Made by a program: the position numbers and the translations under genes. The notes below the pieces were generated by a model that saw only the letters and a program-made list of their open reading frames with translations, had not been told where the DNA came from and did no database searches. Below, piece after piece: positions 34,866 to 45,134 of a DNA stretch of 64,000 nt (within the stretch, counting starts at the first letter, position 1; each line of letters starts with the position of its first letter). This DNA is from Adiantum capillus-veneris (taxonomy: Eukaryota > Streptophyta > Polypodiopsida > Polypodiales > Pteridaceae), in assembly GCA_014529385.2 (NCBI GenBank), contig CM043966.1, positions 96,983,587-97,047,586 on the forward strand, given 5' to 3'.

Positions 34866-36536
34866 TCTCTTCCGGATCTCTCAAAGCCATTTGAGGTCCA
34901 ATGTGATGCTTGTGGTGATTGCCTTGGAGCGGTTTTGCTTCAAGAAGGGCATGCCATAGCATATGAGAGCCGAAGGCTCAATGGTGATGAACGAGTCTTG
35001 GGCATTTATGAGAAAGAGCTTTTAGCTGTTCTACATGCCTTAAACACATGGAAACACTACCTATTGGGGACTCCATTTATCCTACGAACCGACCACCAAA
35101 GTCTCAAGTATTTCATGACGCAAACCAAGCTTTCCGACAAACAAATGAGGTGGGCAAATTTTCTTTCGCAATTTAATTTCCATATTGCTCACATAGCTGG
35201 TGAGCACAATCAAGTTGCCGATGCACTTTCACGACGACCAAAAGTTAATGCGGTGACTATAGCTACTCACAATGATCTATCCTCTATGAGAGATGAGTAT
35301 GCTACTGACCCTGACTTTAGAGACATAATGTCAGCCCTTGCTTTGGGGAAGAAAGAGGAACCATTCACCTTGCAGGATGGTTATCTTCTCCACGGCAATA
35401 GGCTATGTGTTACTCATTCCCTTCGTGAGAAGGTTATGTATGAATCCCATGCTCCTTCATATGCAGGGCATAGAGGTATTCAACCTACTCTCCGAGGAGT
35501 AGAGACGTATTTCTATTGGCCTACCATGAAAGTGGACATACAAGAGTATGTTTCAAAATGTGTAGTATGCCAAAAGACCAAGTATGATAGAGGGAAGCAA
35601 CCTGGATTACTCCAGCCATTGCCTATTCCAAATTCACCATGGGAGAGTATATCCATGGATTTCATCTTTGGATTGCCCAAGTCTATCCATGGGAATACAG
35701 GAATATGGACAATAGTCGACAGGTTTAGCAAGCAAGCACATTTCATTCCTGTCAAAAAGACTATTAAGGCCCACCAAATGGCAACTCTCTTCATATCTCA
35801 GATTTTCAAGCACCATGGATTACCCACATCCATCGTGTCAGATAGAGATCCTAGAATGACCAGTAATTTCTGGAAAGGTCTCTTTGAAAATCTAGGAACA
35901 AGATTCAATTTCTCTTCGGCCTATCACCCACAAACGGATGGCCAAAGTGAGATAGCCAATCTCACGATATTCGATCTACTCAAAACTTATGTTACCGAAG
36001 TAGATCAACGCTCACAATGGGAAAAGTATTTACCGCTAGTAGAGTATGCCTACAATAATAATGTACATACTTCTACGGGGAAAGCACCTTTCGAGATCAT
36101 AGAGGGAAGACCTAAAAGTCCCTTGCTACTGAAAGTACATGGGAAGATCTTCGCCGCCGATGAGTATAGCCGTGACCTACAAGAATCTTTTCAAAAGATT
36201 AGGGAGGCTATAGCCATCTCTCAACAAAGGCAAAAAGCTTCTGCTGATAAGCACAGAAGAGCCTTAATGTTCAAAGAAAATGATTGGGTTTTACTCAAGT
36301 TTCCTAAGGCTCGATTAACGCAAACGACGGGCAAAAATCCTACGGGCCACCAAAAGTATTATGCTAAACTAGCAAAAAGATACTATGGTCCTTTCCAAAT
36401 CTTGAAGCCTATCAATGAGACGGCTTATCAACTCAAGTTGCCCAACCATTGGCTTATACACAATGCCTTTCATGTAAGCCTACTTAAGCCCTACAAAGGA
36501 GAGCCACCAACTGAACCAATTATTGAAGATGATTGA
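34866..36536 (+). CDS. Chromovirus-like RNase H and integrase (element F, 5'-truncated)
   Basis: About 555 codons stay open, so this part is little decayed. RNase H starts DLSKPFEVQCDACGDCLGAV and has FILRTDHQSLKYF. The H2C2 finger is HAPSYAGHRG ... CVVCQKTK. The integrase core has MDFIFGLPKS, SIVSDRDPRM and HPQTDGQSEIANL. The C-terminus ends HNAFHVSLLKPY, but the chromodomain that normally follows in chromoviruses is absent. Gag, protease and RT are missing. The frame is fused at its start to the end of element C, so the ATG at 34851 belongs to the junction. Confidence 0.88.
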   Translation, partial: SLPDLSKPFEVQCDACGDCLGAVLLQEGHAIAYESRRLNGDERVLGIYEKELLAVLHALNTWKHYLLGTPFILRTDHQSLKYFMTQTKLSDKQMRWANFLSQFNFHIAHIAGEHNQVADALSRRPKVNAVTIATHNDLSSMRDEYATDPDFRDIMSALALGKKEEPFTLQDGYLLHGNRLCVTHSLREKVMYESHAPSYAGHRGIQPTLRGVETYFYWPTMKVDIQEYVSKCVVCQKTKYDRGKQPGLLQPLPIPNSPWESISMDFIFGLPKSIHGNTGIWTIVDRFSKQAHFIPVKKTIKAHQMATLFISQIFKHHGLPTSIVSDRDPRMTSNFWKGLFENLGTRFNFSSAYHPQTDGQSEIANLTIFDLLKTYVTEVDQRSQWEKYLPLVEYAYNNNVHTSTGKAPFEIIEGRPKSPLLLKVHGKIFAADEYSRDLQESFQKIREAIAISQQRQKASADKHRRALMFKENDWVLLKFPKARLTQTTGKNPTGHQKYYAKLAKRYYGPFQILKPINETAYQLKLPNHWLIHNAFHVSLLKPYKGEPPTEPIIEDD

Positions 36537-36877
36537 CTAATGACTAAGACTTTATCTCTTCTACCTCATAGTCGAGGACGACTATGATTTCAAGAGAGAG
36601 GTAATGTCATAAAATCTAATATCTAACCAACCCAAATAATTTTCTCATATTAAATTGATCACTTAATGTGGGAGAATAAACGGGAACAAGTGTTAAGATA
36701 TAGATATGTGCTTATAGATCTATCTCAACACGGGGCCAATGGTAAAGGGGCCCAAAAGGGAGATGGTCTATCAAAGAGCAAGGCTAACCAATGGAGCATA
36801 AGACCTTAGGGTTAGCTTCATTGAAGACCTCCAATAAATGTGTGTAAAAGTCCTTTGACCTTAGGTAAGCTAGGGTT

Positions 36878-37012
36878 GAGCTTGAGGTGGGAACCCGGCC
36901 CAAGCTCGAGGTGCTTGTCCTGCTTGAGGTGCTTGTCGTGATTGAGGTGCTTGATTAAGATGCTTGAGGTGCTTGACTGGCTCCATGCTTGAGGTGCTTG
37001 ACTTGCTGCATG
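36878..37012 (+). repeat. Minisatellite of gcttgaggtgcttg units in F LTR
   Basis: Five or six imperfect units of 18-30 bp built on GCTTGAGGTGCTTG. The array is cut by the E insertion and resumes at 45716 (attaaggtacttgaggtgcc). Confidence 0.85.
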
Positions 37013-37014
37013 AT
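37010..37014. repeat. Target-site duplication of E, left (ATGAT)
   Basis: ATGAT before the 5' LTR is repeated at 45711-45715 after the 3' LTR; five bases is the normal size for LTR elements. Confidence 0.93.
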
Positions 37015-37307
37015 TGTTAACCCTCACGGCACACGGACACCGATCACCTACGACGGACGTGTATTATGTATTTGGTAGAGTCAGGTACCGGGCTTGTCGG
37101 ACCAATAGGGAAAGGTAGAGTGATCGCCGATGAGAGGCGCACTTTAACTTGGACATTCAAGGGATTAGTTGGTTAAGCATGGGCGCCCAAGTGTGAATGG
37201 GGTGAGCTCCTATAAAAGCCAACTAAACCTAATTTTTACTCATTCTCTCATTTGTGCAATTGAAGAGTGCTCTTGCTCCATCTCCATCTTCTTCTTCTTC
37301 ACCTCCT

Positions 37308-37339
<32 letters not shown>

Positions 37340-37590
37340 GGAGAGTGTGTGTGCGATCGAGCATTACGAAGGCACGACGGCGGCGAAGCGGTTGAGCGCG
37401 GCACGACTGCAGCTTCTTCTTCATCGCGGCGAGGAATCCACCACGAAGGCGAGCGTAGAGCGGTGAGTGACACACCCTTTGTTTTCTTGAGCTTGCTAGT
37501 TTAGGCTTGTTGTGTGCTTGGAGCCGTTTGTGGCTCGCACACGGTGTATTGGCAAGTCCCTTGCTTCGACAGTGCGGCAAGGAGCGCACA
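37015..37590 (+). repeat. 5' LTR of element E
   Basis: Starts TGTTAACC and ends GCGCACA. A TATA box, TATAAAA, lies at 37211-37217, so transcription likely starts near 37240. A (GT)n(GA)n tract lies at 37310-37342; the only difference from the 3' LTR is in it. Confidence 0.95.
37211..37217 (+). promoter_or_regulatory. TATA box of E 5' LTR
   Basis: TATAAAA in the context gagctcctataaaagcc. The diverged E-like LTR at 52047-52639 keeps the same context (gagctcatataaaag on its own strand), which supports function. Confidence 0.7.
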
Positions 37591-37593
37591 TTT

Positions 37594-37611
37594 TTGGCGC
37601 CGCTGCCGGGG
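37594..37611 (+). promoter_or_regulatory. Primer-binding site of element E
   Basis: TTGGCGCCGCTGCCGGGG lies three bases after the LTR end. It is identical to the site of element A, so E can use the same primer tRNA. Confidence 0.92.
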
Positions 37612-38335
37612 ATATGCCCTACACTAAGCTCGGTTAGCACTTTACGCTTCCTTGTGGTGCAATTTCTATCATAGGAAAGGCAGGGAAGGAGTGTGTGGAA
37701 GATTTCTGTTTTTTGCGTTTTCTGCAATTGCTGTCAAGTTTCAATTTCTGCTATTGTCTGCGTTTTTTCAATTTCTGCAATTTCAAGTTCGGCGTTTTCA
37801 ATTTCTGCAATTCTGTCAATTTGCTGCAATTTCTTAAAACGGAAAAAAAATCGGAAATTAAAAAACGTGACTCTTAAAACGGACGGGTTGGTTTGTATAA
37901 AAGATAGATCGGGATCATTTTCCCAAGCCCAAGCCCAAGCCCAAGCCCAAGCCTCAGTCCTCAGTCTTATGATATATACTAGACTCACTCTTATATATAT
38001 ACCCTACTCCCTCAAGAGAGAATGAGAGCATGTGGGACAAGTCCTCCACTCTCCTCCTTTCTCTTCCCACTTGCACCCTTAGACTTTCTAGTTTGGGCCT
38101 AGTTCCCTACTGGAAATTGACAGTTTTAGGGATTCCGAGGGCATAGAGTGACCAAACGGAGGGCTGTAAAGCACGGCACGACCCTCTGACCGATACGCTC
38201 GTTTCGAGCCATCACACGGCCCATTCCACGACACGCTCTAAAAATTCTAGCAAAAAAACAAACAAAAAACACGCTAAAAACTAGTCACAAGGCCTCCTAG
38301 AGCAGCTTTTTGACACCTTAGGGTATCAAAAGCAC
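37612..38335 (+). other. Leader of element E
   Basis: About 720 bp without a supported gene. It has four or five copies of TTTCAATTTCTGCAATT-like units at 37738-37832 and a (CAAGCC)n run at 37923-37955. The 24-bp palindrome of the A/B leaders is absent. The E-like fragment at 51333-52046 has a similar but decayed CAAGCC-type run. Confidence 0.7.
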
Positions 38336-41077
38336 ATGCACTTACGCTCTGGGCGGGTGCTAGAACACGAGCATATTGAGGGTGCCTCTGTTCATACGGA
38401 CACCCATTACCCATCCACGATAAGCTCTAGACCCTCAGCGGGGACACAAGGTAGCACCACCCAAGACCCTAAAATAGCCGCTAGTGATTCCTCCTCCGAC
38501 TCAGAAATCATGGAAGCATACCCTAACCAAAACACTGAGAGAGAAGGCCATGCACCTCCCGAAGCTCCACAGCCTAGTACTAGTATGTTTAGCCGTTTCA
38601 TGGAAACATTAGGTAGAGCTACTCGCTCGGAACCTGAGGCAAATGAAGCACACGAAGGGGGTGGGGAAGTGGACTCTCCTTTCACATCGCACGTGGACCC
38701 CACACCCCCAAAGAGTGTCCATGTGGATATCCTACCAACTTCTTACCAAGAAGGCCCTGTTGAGCTGCCTCCTTCAGAAGTTCCCTCTAGAGTACCGTTG
38801 GTGACAAGTAAAACCACGGGGAGCAACATTGCTTCTTCCTCACAAGAAACCATTAACACGTCGACTCTAGAAGGATTGTTCATTAATGATCATTGGACAT
38901 ACGACCTCCACACTGAGGTGTTGACGGATCTACACTCTGGCCACGCCTACCATGTAGGATGGATAGAGATTGTACAATCCACCTCTAGTGCCACGAGCAT
39001 CGAAGATCAACAGAAAATGATCTGTAATGTTATCCATGGCATTATTCAATCAGAAAGGCAAAACCGAGGGGTAAATATACTCTCAACTGGCCCCATGAGA
39101 TTTTTGGATACGAGTAAGGCTCAACAGCCTACTCTATCACAAATGGAGACTCCTCTAATGAGCCCCATGGACCCATCTTACGTCATTTCACCTGGGGTCT
39201 CTATGCAATCTGAGCCTCCGAGCGAAAACTTTAGCTTCCCTAACTTGGCTCAACCCTCTATCAAGGAAAACACAGTGCTCACTCCAGGGATAAGCCTGAC
39301 AGAGAATGTACCGATGACATCTACGGTTAGCGCAGTGCCACTACCTAGTGTCGTAGTACCTAATATGGGGCCTCGACCATATGTGCCTCTAGCCCCTTAT
39401 GCACACATGGCCCCCACAGCTCCAATTGTACCACTTGCTTATGCTCCTCGAGTGCCGCTCCCTAGCTCTTATCCGAGTGGACCTATGCCCGGTTATGTTC
39501 CATATCCTGCATCATCCACACATATGCCAAGACCGGTACCCGTTCCTCTCCCACATATGATTCCAAGAGTACCTCCACCGGCCCTACCTCCTCACATAGG
39601 TGACTTGGCAGCGTTTGCTCAAACCATAGGTCGATCTATCGCGGAAAATATGCGTCATGCATTTGATAGAGAGCCTAGAAGTAAGGCAGTACAAATTGCC
39701 AAACTCACGCAAAAATTCAATGGGGACGAAGATGCTAGAAAACACATTGAAGTGTTTGAACAAGTATGTGATTCCTTAGGGGAACGCAACGAACTACATA
39801 AGTGCAATGCCTTAAGCTTGACATTAAGTGGGAAGGCTGGAGATTGGTATAGGACCCTAAGGGTGGACGAGAAAACAATCTACCCTACCCTTCGAAGGTT
39901 GTTTCTAAAGGAGTACATACGAGAAGGTGTGCTTTGGGGTGTAGCATCTCAGCTACAGAAGGCCGAACGTAAGGAAGGAGAGTCAGTAAGGGACTTCATT
40001 AGTCGTCTAAAGCACTTAAACTCTCGTTGCCCTGTAAATGAGCGCTTCAACAATAACCAACTGCTTGATCGATTCATTCGAGGGTTGAGGAATGAAGGAA
40101 TCTATAATGGACTAGTGATTAGAGGTATCACAACCTGGGAAGATGTCACTGCCAATGCAATCCAATTAGAGGACAACTTGATGATAGCAGGCATGAGGGT
40201 GTCTACTGACACGAGATCCACTAGCTCACAAGCCATTGAGTATGAACCCATGACTGCAAAGCCCATTGCCAATGAGCCAAAGGTATTTGAGACATTCTTG
40301 ACAGACCTCACCAAGGCAATCCAAGAGTCTCTTAAGGATAATCGACCCCCTCAAAATAGTCACATGTATCCAAGAAGGGAGCAACAATGGTGTTCCATTT
40401 GCTTAGGTCCACATAGCACTAGTGAGTGCCCTACGTTTAGAGTAAAATTTAATGGAACTTGCAACGCATGTGGTAGGTATGGTCACCAAGCTAAGGATTG
40501 TTTAATGATCAAACGTATGATGGCAAATAGACCACCTGTAGCCTGGACGGATGCGCCTCGAGCTCCTGTATTGATGCCTACTCCACCTGTTGAGCAACTA
40601 CCGCAACACATGGTCCCTAGATCTCAAAATGTTGTACAAGCTACACCGCTACCACCTCCTGTGCTAGGACCGCAGCCCCCGCATCCAAGAGTCGCCCCTA
40701 TGAACCAAGTGGGTTGCGAGCCATCAAATGCTTATGCAGATGGTTGTGAGGAGGAAATAGACACTAGTATTGCCTACGGACTTGATACATTGGAAGAGTG
40801 TCCTATATACTACATGGAAGATTGTTGGGGACAAGTCAAGCCGGTTTATCAAGCTGCTGCTCTCGCACCCAGAGGTCAAAATATCAACACCCAGGCTAGG
40901 AGGCCACCTCTTCAATGCTACGAGTGTGGTGGACCACATCGAGTAGCGGAGTGCCCTATTAGGCTGCAAAAGAATGCTGCACAGATGCAAATGAATCAAG
41001 GGAGCACGTCTGCAATGCCAATACTCACATGTAATCGTTGTGGACATAGATCACTTGATTGCCCAATGCCCCTATAA
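38336..41077 (+). CDS. Gag of element E (913 aa)
   Basis: Starts MHLRSGRVLEHEH, typical of plant Ty3/gypsy Gag. Residues 1-440 are low-complexity and proline-rich. A Retrotrans_gag domain lies at about 449-600 (FNGDEDARKHIEVFEQ, SLTLSGKAGDWYRTL, KEGESVRDFISRLKHL, FIRGLRNEGIY). Zinc knuckles follow: CSICLGPHSTSEC near 685, CNACGRYGHQAKDC near 709, CYECGGPHRVAEC near 861, and a last one that is split by the frame end. Three have X3 spacing before the histidine. The frame is fully open, consistent with recent activity. It would form particles that package E RNA. Confidence 0.92.
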   Translation: MHLRSGRVLEHEHIEGASVHTDTHYPSTISSRPSAGTQGSTTQDPKIAASDSSSDSEIMEAYPNQNTEREGHAPPEAPQPSTSMFSRFMETLGRATRSEPEANEAHEGGGEVDSPFTSHVDPTPPKSVHVDILPTSYQEGPVELPPSEVPSRVPLVTSKTTGSNIASSSQETINTSTLEGLFINDHWTYDLHTEVLTDLHSGHAYHVGWIEIVQSTSSATSIEDQQKMICNVIHGIIQSERQNRGVNILSTGPMRFLDTSKAQQPTLSQMETPLMSPMDPSYVISPGVSMQSEPPSENFSFPNLAQPSIKENTVLTPGISLTENVPMTSTVSAVPLPSVVVPNMGPRPYVPLAPYAHMAPTAPIVPLAYAPRVPLPSSYPSGPMPGYVPYPASSTHMPRPVPVPLPHMIPRVPPPALPPHIGDLAAFAQTIGRSIAENMRHAFDREPRSKAVQIAKLTQKFNGDEDARKHIEVFEQVCDSLGERNELHKCNALSLTLSGKAGDWYRTLRVDEKTIYPTLRRLFLKEYIREGVLWGVASQLQKAERKEGESVRDFISRLKHLNSRCPVNERFNNNQLLDRFIRGLRNEGIYNGLVIRGITTWEDVTANAIQLEDNLMIAGMRVSTDTRSTSSQAIEYEPMTAKPIANEPKVFETFLTDLTKAIQESLKDNRPPQNSHMYPRREQQWCSICLGPHSTSECPTFRVKFNGTCNACGRYGHQAKDCLMIKRMMANRPPVAWTDAPRAPVLMPTPPVEQLPQHMVPRSQNVVQATPLPPPVLGPQPPHPRVAPMNQVGCEPSNAYADGCEEEIDTSIAYGLDTLEECPIYYMEDCWGQVKPVYQAAALAPRGQNINTQARRPPLQCYECGGPHRVAECPIRLQKNAAQMQMNQGSTSAMPILTCNRCGHRSLDCPMPL

Positions 41078-41660
41078 CCCAAATGCGCCTAAAATCACAC
41101 CCCTGAATTTGGTCGAAATTGCTAGTGTGACATCGCCAATACCACCCGTTGCACCCGCTTATGCGATTACACGGTCCATGCTTCAAGGGCCAGGACATAT
41201 CCTCGAAGAGAGAGATACCGCGTCAGTTATCCAAGCAAAGAAAAAGAAGACACGAAGGAAGAAGTCGCAGAATACGGAAAATTCAAAGCCAAGTTCCAAA
41301 ACAAACATAGGAACAGGAGATGACCCCGTGTATATGAATGACCTCGAGGATGATTCAGATTCAGTCGAGACAATGGAGACTAGAACCAATACCACAAAGG
41401 GAAAGACCGACAAAGAAAACCGTAACATGGAACCAAATGAAAACCGAATAAGAGAAAACCATAAAGAGCCTCTGAAAACACCACAAGTGTTTCCAAATCC
41501 AATCCACGACCCCCAAGATAAATCACAGGGGCAAAAAGGGAAAAATCGTAAAAAGAAGATTGGGATGTATCCAAACCCAGTAGACGAGATTGAGCAGGTG
41601 AAACATCTAAGAGGTTTAGTGGAGGAGACTCAAAGGAAACTAGAACCAGAACCCATGTAG
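41043..41660 (+). CDS. Gag-Pro junction ORF of element E, to in-frame UAG
   Basis: This frame is +1 relative to Gag and overlaps its last 35 bases or so. A +1 shift after TGT GGA near 41044 would complete a knuckle C-N-R-C-G-I-D-H-L-I-A-Q-C with the same X3 spacing as its neighbours. The following 200 residues are basic and lysine-, asparagine- and glutamate-rich, without a known domain. The frame ends at TAG 41658-41660, but the same frame continues open for another 1.85 kb. Confidence 0.6.
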   Translation, partial: DIDHLIAQCPYNPNAPKITPLNLVEIASVTSPIPPVAPAYAITRSMLQGPGHILEERDTASVIQAKKKKTRRKKSQNTENSKPSSKTNIGTGDDPVYMNDLEDDSDSVETMETRTNTTKGKTDKENRNMEPNENRIRENHKEPLKTPQVFPNPIHDPQDKSQGQKGKNRKKKIGMYPNPVDEIEQVKHLRGLVEETQRKLEPEPM

Positions 41661-43517
41661 GTCAAAATTCATGACACAGTGTTTCCCACGCAAGTTCATC
41701 CACCCCACATGAACCATAGACCGTTAGCCATATCTAGTATCATCCAAGAAGGGAGTGAGGACGGGACATCAGAAAGTGAGCATACACCCTTCTTGTTGGA
41801 AAGGATGTTTAACGAAGGAATACCTGATCCCATTGAGGAATATGAGATTCCATCCTCACCAGTTCCTAGTCAAGGACCTACACCCTGCAAAACGCCAATG
41901 AATGTTGCCAAACTAGTGGACTTCATGTCTTCTGAGGTCCGAACCACGATCATAGCAAAGCTGTATGGAGATCCTGAGTTATTCCTTGCACTTCGAGCAT
42001 TCCTTAACGGAGAGCTACGAACGGGATTACCGCAGTTTGCGCAACCAAATAGGCCTGACTCGATTATGATTGATGAGGAAAATCATGTGCAATCACTTGA
42101 CTTAGATGGACACGAGTCTGTGATCGAGGTACCCATTAACGAATTAGGCCAGTATTTTGAAGGCGACGAGTCTAATGCGACCCTACCCATCACTACCAAG
42201 GGATTAACTATAAAGGGAATTCTTGATGGTGGTGCGGGAGTTAGCATCGTTACAAAAGATTGTTGGGAATCCATGGGAAAACCCCGCCTCAGTGTTACTA
42301 ACATTGTGGTAAAGATGGCAAATGGTACCATAGCCAAACCTATGGGGATGCTCAAGGATCTTAAGATCAAAGTTCTAGGACACAAGGTACGACATACGTT
42401 CATTGTAATGGATTTCTCTAAACACCTTATGTCATATGAAATGATTTTAGGACGACCATTCATGAGGGAAGCACAAATGGTTCACGATTGGTCTAAAAAT
42501 CATGTCTATTTGCAATTCCAAGACTCTGTCCTTAGAGTGGATTTGGTGACTGGTAAGGTACACCCCTTAGGGAGTAGAACCATTATTGATCATCGCTCTG
42601 ACACCACAGTTCACTCGGCCCCACTACAATATTGTTACACTTGTAAGAAGGATACAGACATTGGCCAAGATTCTCCTTACATGGATGTGTTACCGGGTAT
42701 GACGGAATCAGACAATGTGGATTGGGTCCACCTAGCATCAACCATAGACACTTGGGGAAATAGGGGGATGACCTGGGTAACACCTGAGGGGGATGAAATG
42801 CGTATACCCTTAAATATGCTACAAGCAATGCATATCGCTTCCGACAAGACTCATCCTAAGGTAACGAAGAAAACATACAAGTGGGTCCCTAAAGCTTCTT
42901 TAGTGACCATAGCTAGTGCTAAAAAACAGAAGCCTTGTAAGAAACGTACCAATCGCTCCAAGAAAAGTAAGAAAATGTTGCGATGGATCCCTAAACGACT
43001 ATTGGAAGCCCAAGGCTACTATCAAGGAAATGATCAAATCTGGGTGCCAAAACGTAGATTGTGCTCTTACCTATCACCTGACCCAAGTGAGCCCAATCCC
43101 GTAGCTCCAAAACGAATCAATGATCATGGAAAGAAAAAAATCACAGAATGCTACACACCTGCTCCCGAGCTAGTTTGGGTACCAAAGAAAGAACGATTTG
43201 TTCCACTTAGCTCAGGAAGGGGGGAGTCCCATGAAGATTCTAGCTCCTCATGTAATACATCCATAGAGGTAAAAGATTCTACACAGCCTCCATCTATAGT
43301 AGTGGACCTCCATGAAGCTACAAAAGAATCCACACCTCCGAGTGTTCAAGAATCACCTAATGAACCACTTCAAGTTCAATCCTGGGAGAGTACCTTACCA
43401 CCGTTGCAGCTTGACAAGGCACCTAGGGTAATAGAAAACTACTGGCAAAAATCCTCACCTATTACCAACTGGAACAATTGGTTTCAAAGGGTGACAAGCT
43501 CATTTCAAACAGTATGA
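41661..43517 (+). CDS. Protease and W-motif tail of element E
   Basis: In frame with the ORF before the UAG. A retropepsin-like domain at about 42180-42510 has GILDGGAGVSIVTK and MILGRPFMREAQMVHDW; the active site is D-G-G where relatives have D-S-G. The C-terminal part carries four spaced motifs: YKWVPKASL, LRWIPKRLL, QIWVPKRRL and LVWVPKKERF, within basic sequence. No RT, RNase H or integrase follows. The layout equals Gag-protease plus the tail of the A-type elements with the enzymes removed. Confidence 0.8.
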   Translation, partial: VKIHDTVFPTQVHPPHMNHRPLAISSIIQEGSEDGTSESEHTPFLLERMFNEGIPDPIEEYEIPSSPVPSQGPTPCKTPMNVAKLVDFMSSEVRTTIIAKLYGDPELFLALRAFLNGELRTGLPQFAQPNRPDSIMIDEENHVQSLDLDGHESVIEVPINELGQYFEGDESNATLPITTKGLTIKGILDGGAGVSIVTKDCWESMGKPRLSVTNIVVKMANGTIAKPMGMLKDLKIKVLGHKVRHTFIVMDFSKHLMSYEMILGRPFMREAQMVHDWSKNHVYLQFQDSVLRVDLVTGKVHPLGSRTIIDHRSDTTVHSAPLQYCYTCKKDTDIGQDSPYMDVLPGMTESDNVDWVHLASTIDTWGNRGMTWVTPEGDEMRIPLNMLQAMHIASDKTHPKVTKKTYKWVPKASLVTIASAKKQKPCKKRTNRSKKSKKMLRWIPKRLLEAQGYYQGNDQIWVPKRRLCSYLSPDPSEPNPVAPKRINDHGKKKITECYTPAPELVWVPKKERFVPLSSGRGESHEDSSSSCNTSIEVKDSTQPPSIVVDLHEATKESTPPSVQESPNEPLQVQSWESTLPPLQLDKAPRVIENYWQKSSPITNWNNWFQRVTSSFQTV

Positions 43518-45134
43518 TCTACCCAAGGAAGGGGGGAGTGTTTGCTGACAGTCATCATTCATTTGTTTCCCTCTCAACCTTTTTCCCTGACCTCTTAATC
43601 TCCGATCTTAGGGAATGTACATATAAAGCTTTATACTCACAAAACAATTTTAAAAAAAAAGAGCAAGAGCAATTAGCAAACGAGTATGCACATTAAAGTC
43701 AAAACATTGACTCATACCTACACATGTCACATTTGGTACAGTGAACCAGAAACCTATGCCATGAAACACCTTTGATCCTCATCACTTGAGTGATGGAGGG
43801 TAGGTAAGATTAGTACAATAGGAGTGTTTCTGTTTTAGAGTTGAGTGATTAGCAAAGTTCTCTTTTCCCACTGATGTGCCTCCTGGAGGTATTCCTTTTG
43901 TTTCCTAGTGTGTACAGGAGCGTGTTGCTATTGATAGGATTTGGACCTTCATGGAACCTTCAAATCAAGCGCGACCATCAACACAAACAGGTGTTTCTTG
44001 TCCATTAGCATTGCCGTTATCTTTTTGCATCTATGATTGTCTGCTTTGATTGTGATTGGTAGCATAATATTCAGTGCATTGGCTTAGTATCAAACATTTA
44101 ATTCAATGTAATCTTTTGTCATAGTCACTTGTCTAGGTTTAAAAATCAAGCAGTCCGACTAAGCTAGTTTGACCAAGTTAGGTATTAGAGATCTTCTCTT
44201 AATACCATGGGGAATGCCTTCCTAATAATCAATGGTTACTTAGGTTCTTAATCCGATTTAGGCAGCATTGTATGAAATGTACTAGGGCTTTCTAGTGGGC
44301 TTAACCCTATTGACCTTTAGCTTAAGTATTATAAAGGGAGTTTACTAATGTGATGAGCCTGGGGAGGGTAACAGTGTTATATGACCTCCCAAAGTTACAA
44401 AATTAAAATGATGAAAATGAACAAGCAAAAAATCAAAGTGCCACAATGTAAAATTTTAAGCTGGAAGAGAAATCTCAGCTTGATTTGGTACTTCACTCAC
44501 ATGTATTGCCTATGGTACTAGAGCCCTAGAGGTTCCCAGTGTGGGCGCTTTTCCTTGAAAAGCAAAAAACCCAAGGCATACAAAATAAGCACCCACTTCA
44601 AAATTGAATCAGTGTGAAAAGACCTTGGGGGGTCAAAGAAAAAGTAATCAGTCAGGTGATGATTTCATGAGAAATTCCTTTTATGGTAGCTTAACTACAA
44701 AGTCTTCTAGATATAGTCTCTAGTCAGCCCTTGAACATGAATACTTGGCTCTCGCGATTAAACAACTTAATTGACCACTGAAAATTAAGAAGCTTACCCA
44801 TGGTATTAATATTCGATCTCTAGTGCTTTTCGACCGTCAAATTAGCGACCCCAGACTTGTTTAATTTTTTGCCTTTACATCTGTTTATGCATTTGATTAC
44901 ATTGCAATTTAATGTTCATTGCTAACAAATTGTTTGAAATTCTTTTACCAATCAATTTGTCTACCTAAAACTGCATATGCTTTTTAAGAGAATGCAATTA
45001 CTGTGCCAATGTTGTTTGATTTTGCAGTGACTGAAGAAGGCTAAGGACATTCATCTCAAATGCTCTTCCACCTCGACGATCCAGCTTCAACTCAATAGCT
45101 TCCGAGGACGGAATCTACATCAGGAAGGGGGGCA
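43518..45134 (+). other. Non-coding 3' internal region of element E
   Basis: About 1.6 kb without a supported ORF. A purine run AAGGAAGGGGGGAG lies at 43524-43537 just after the ORF and looks like a former polypurine tract. The functional one is AGGAAGGGGGG at 45122-45132, directly before the 3' LTR. Having two tracts suggests that the region between was added or duplicated. Confidence 0.65.
45122..45132 (+). promoter_or_regulatory. Polypurine tract of element E
   Basis: AGGAAGGGGGG ends two bases before the TG of the 3' LTR. It is the expected plus-strand primer. Confidence 0.85.

Larger units (their letters stand above)
36605..37014 (+). repeat. 3' LTR of element F, left part
   Basis: TGTCATAAAATC starts just after AAGAGAGAGGT (36592-36602), a polypurine tract 56 bp after the integrase stop. 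The LTR continues after the E insertion at 45716-46917, for about 1.6 kb in all, and ends ATTACA. The end is inferred from the CA dinucleotide and the start of the G reading frame. Confidence 0.65.

Noticed and set aside
36430-36604. Chromodomain expected after the F integrase
   Set aside because: The frame stops after the LLKPY region and the following 65 bases show no chromodomain-like coding; reported as absent.
37254-37466. Short ORFs over the E LTR, repeated at 45374-45586
   Set aside because: They repeat only because the LTRs repeat; composition follows the GT/GA tract.
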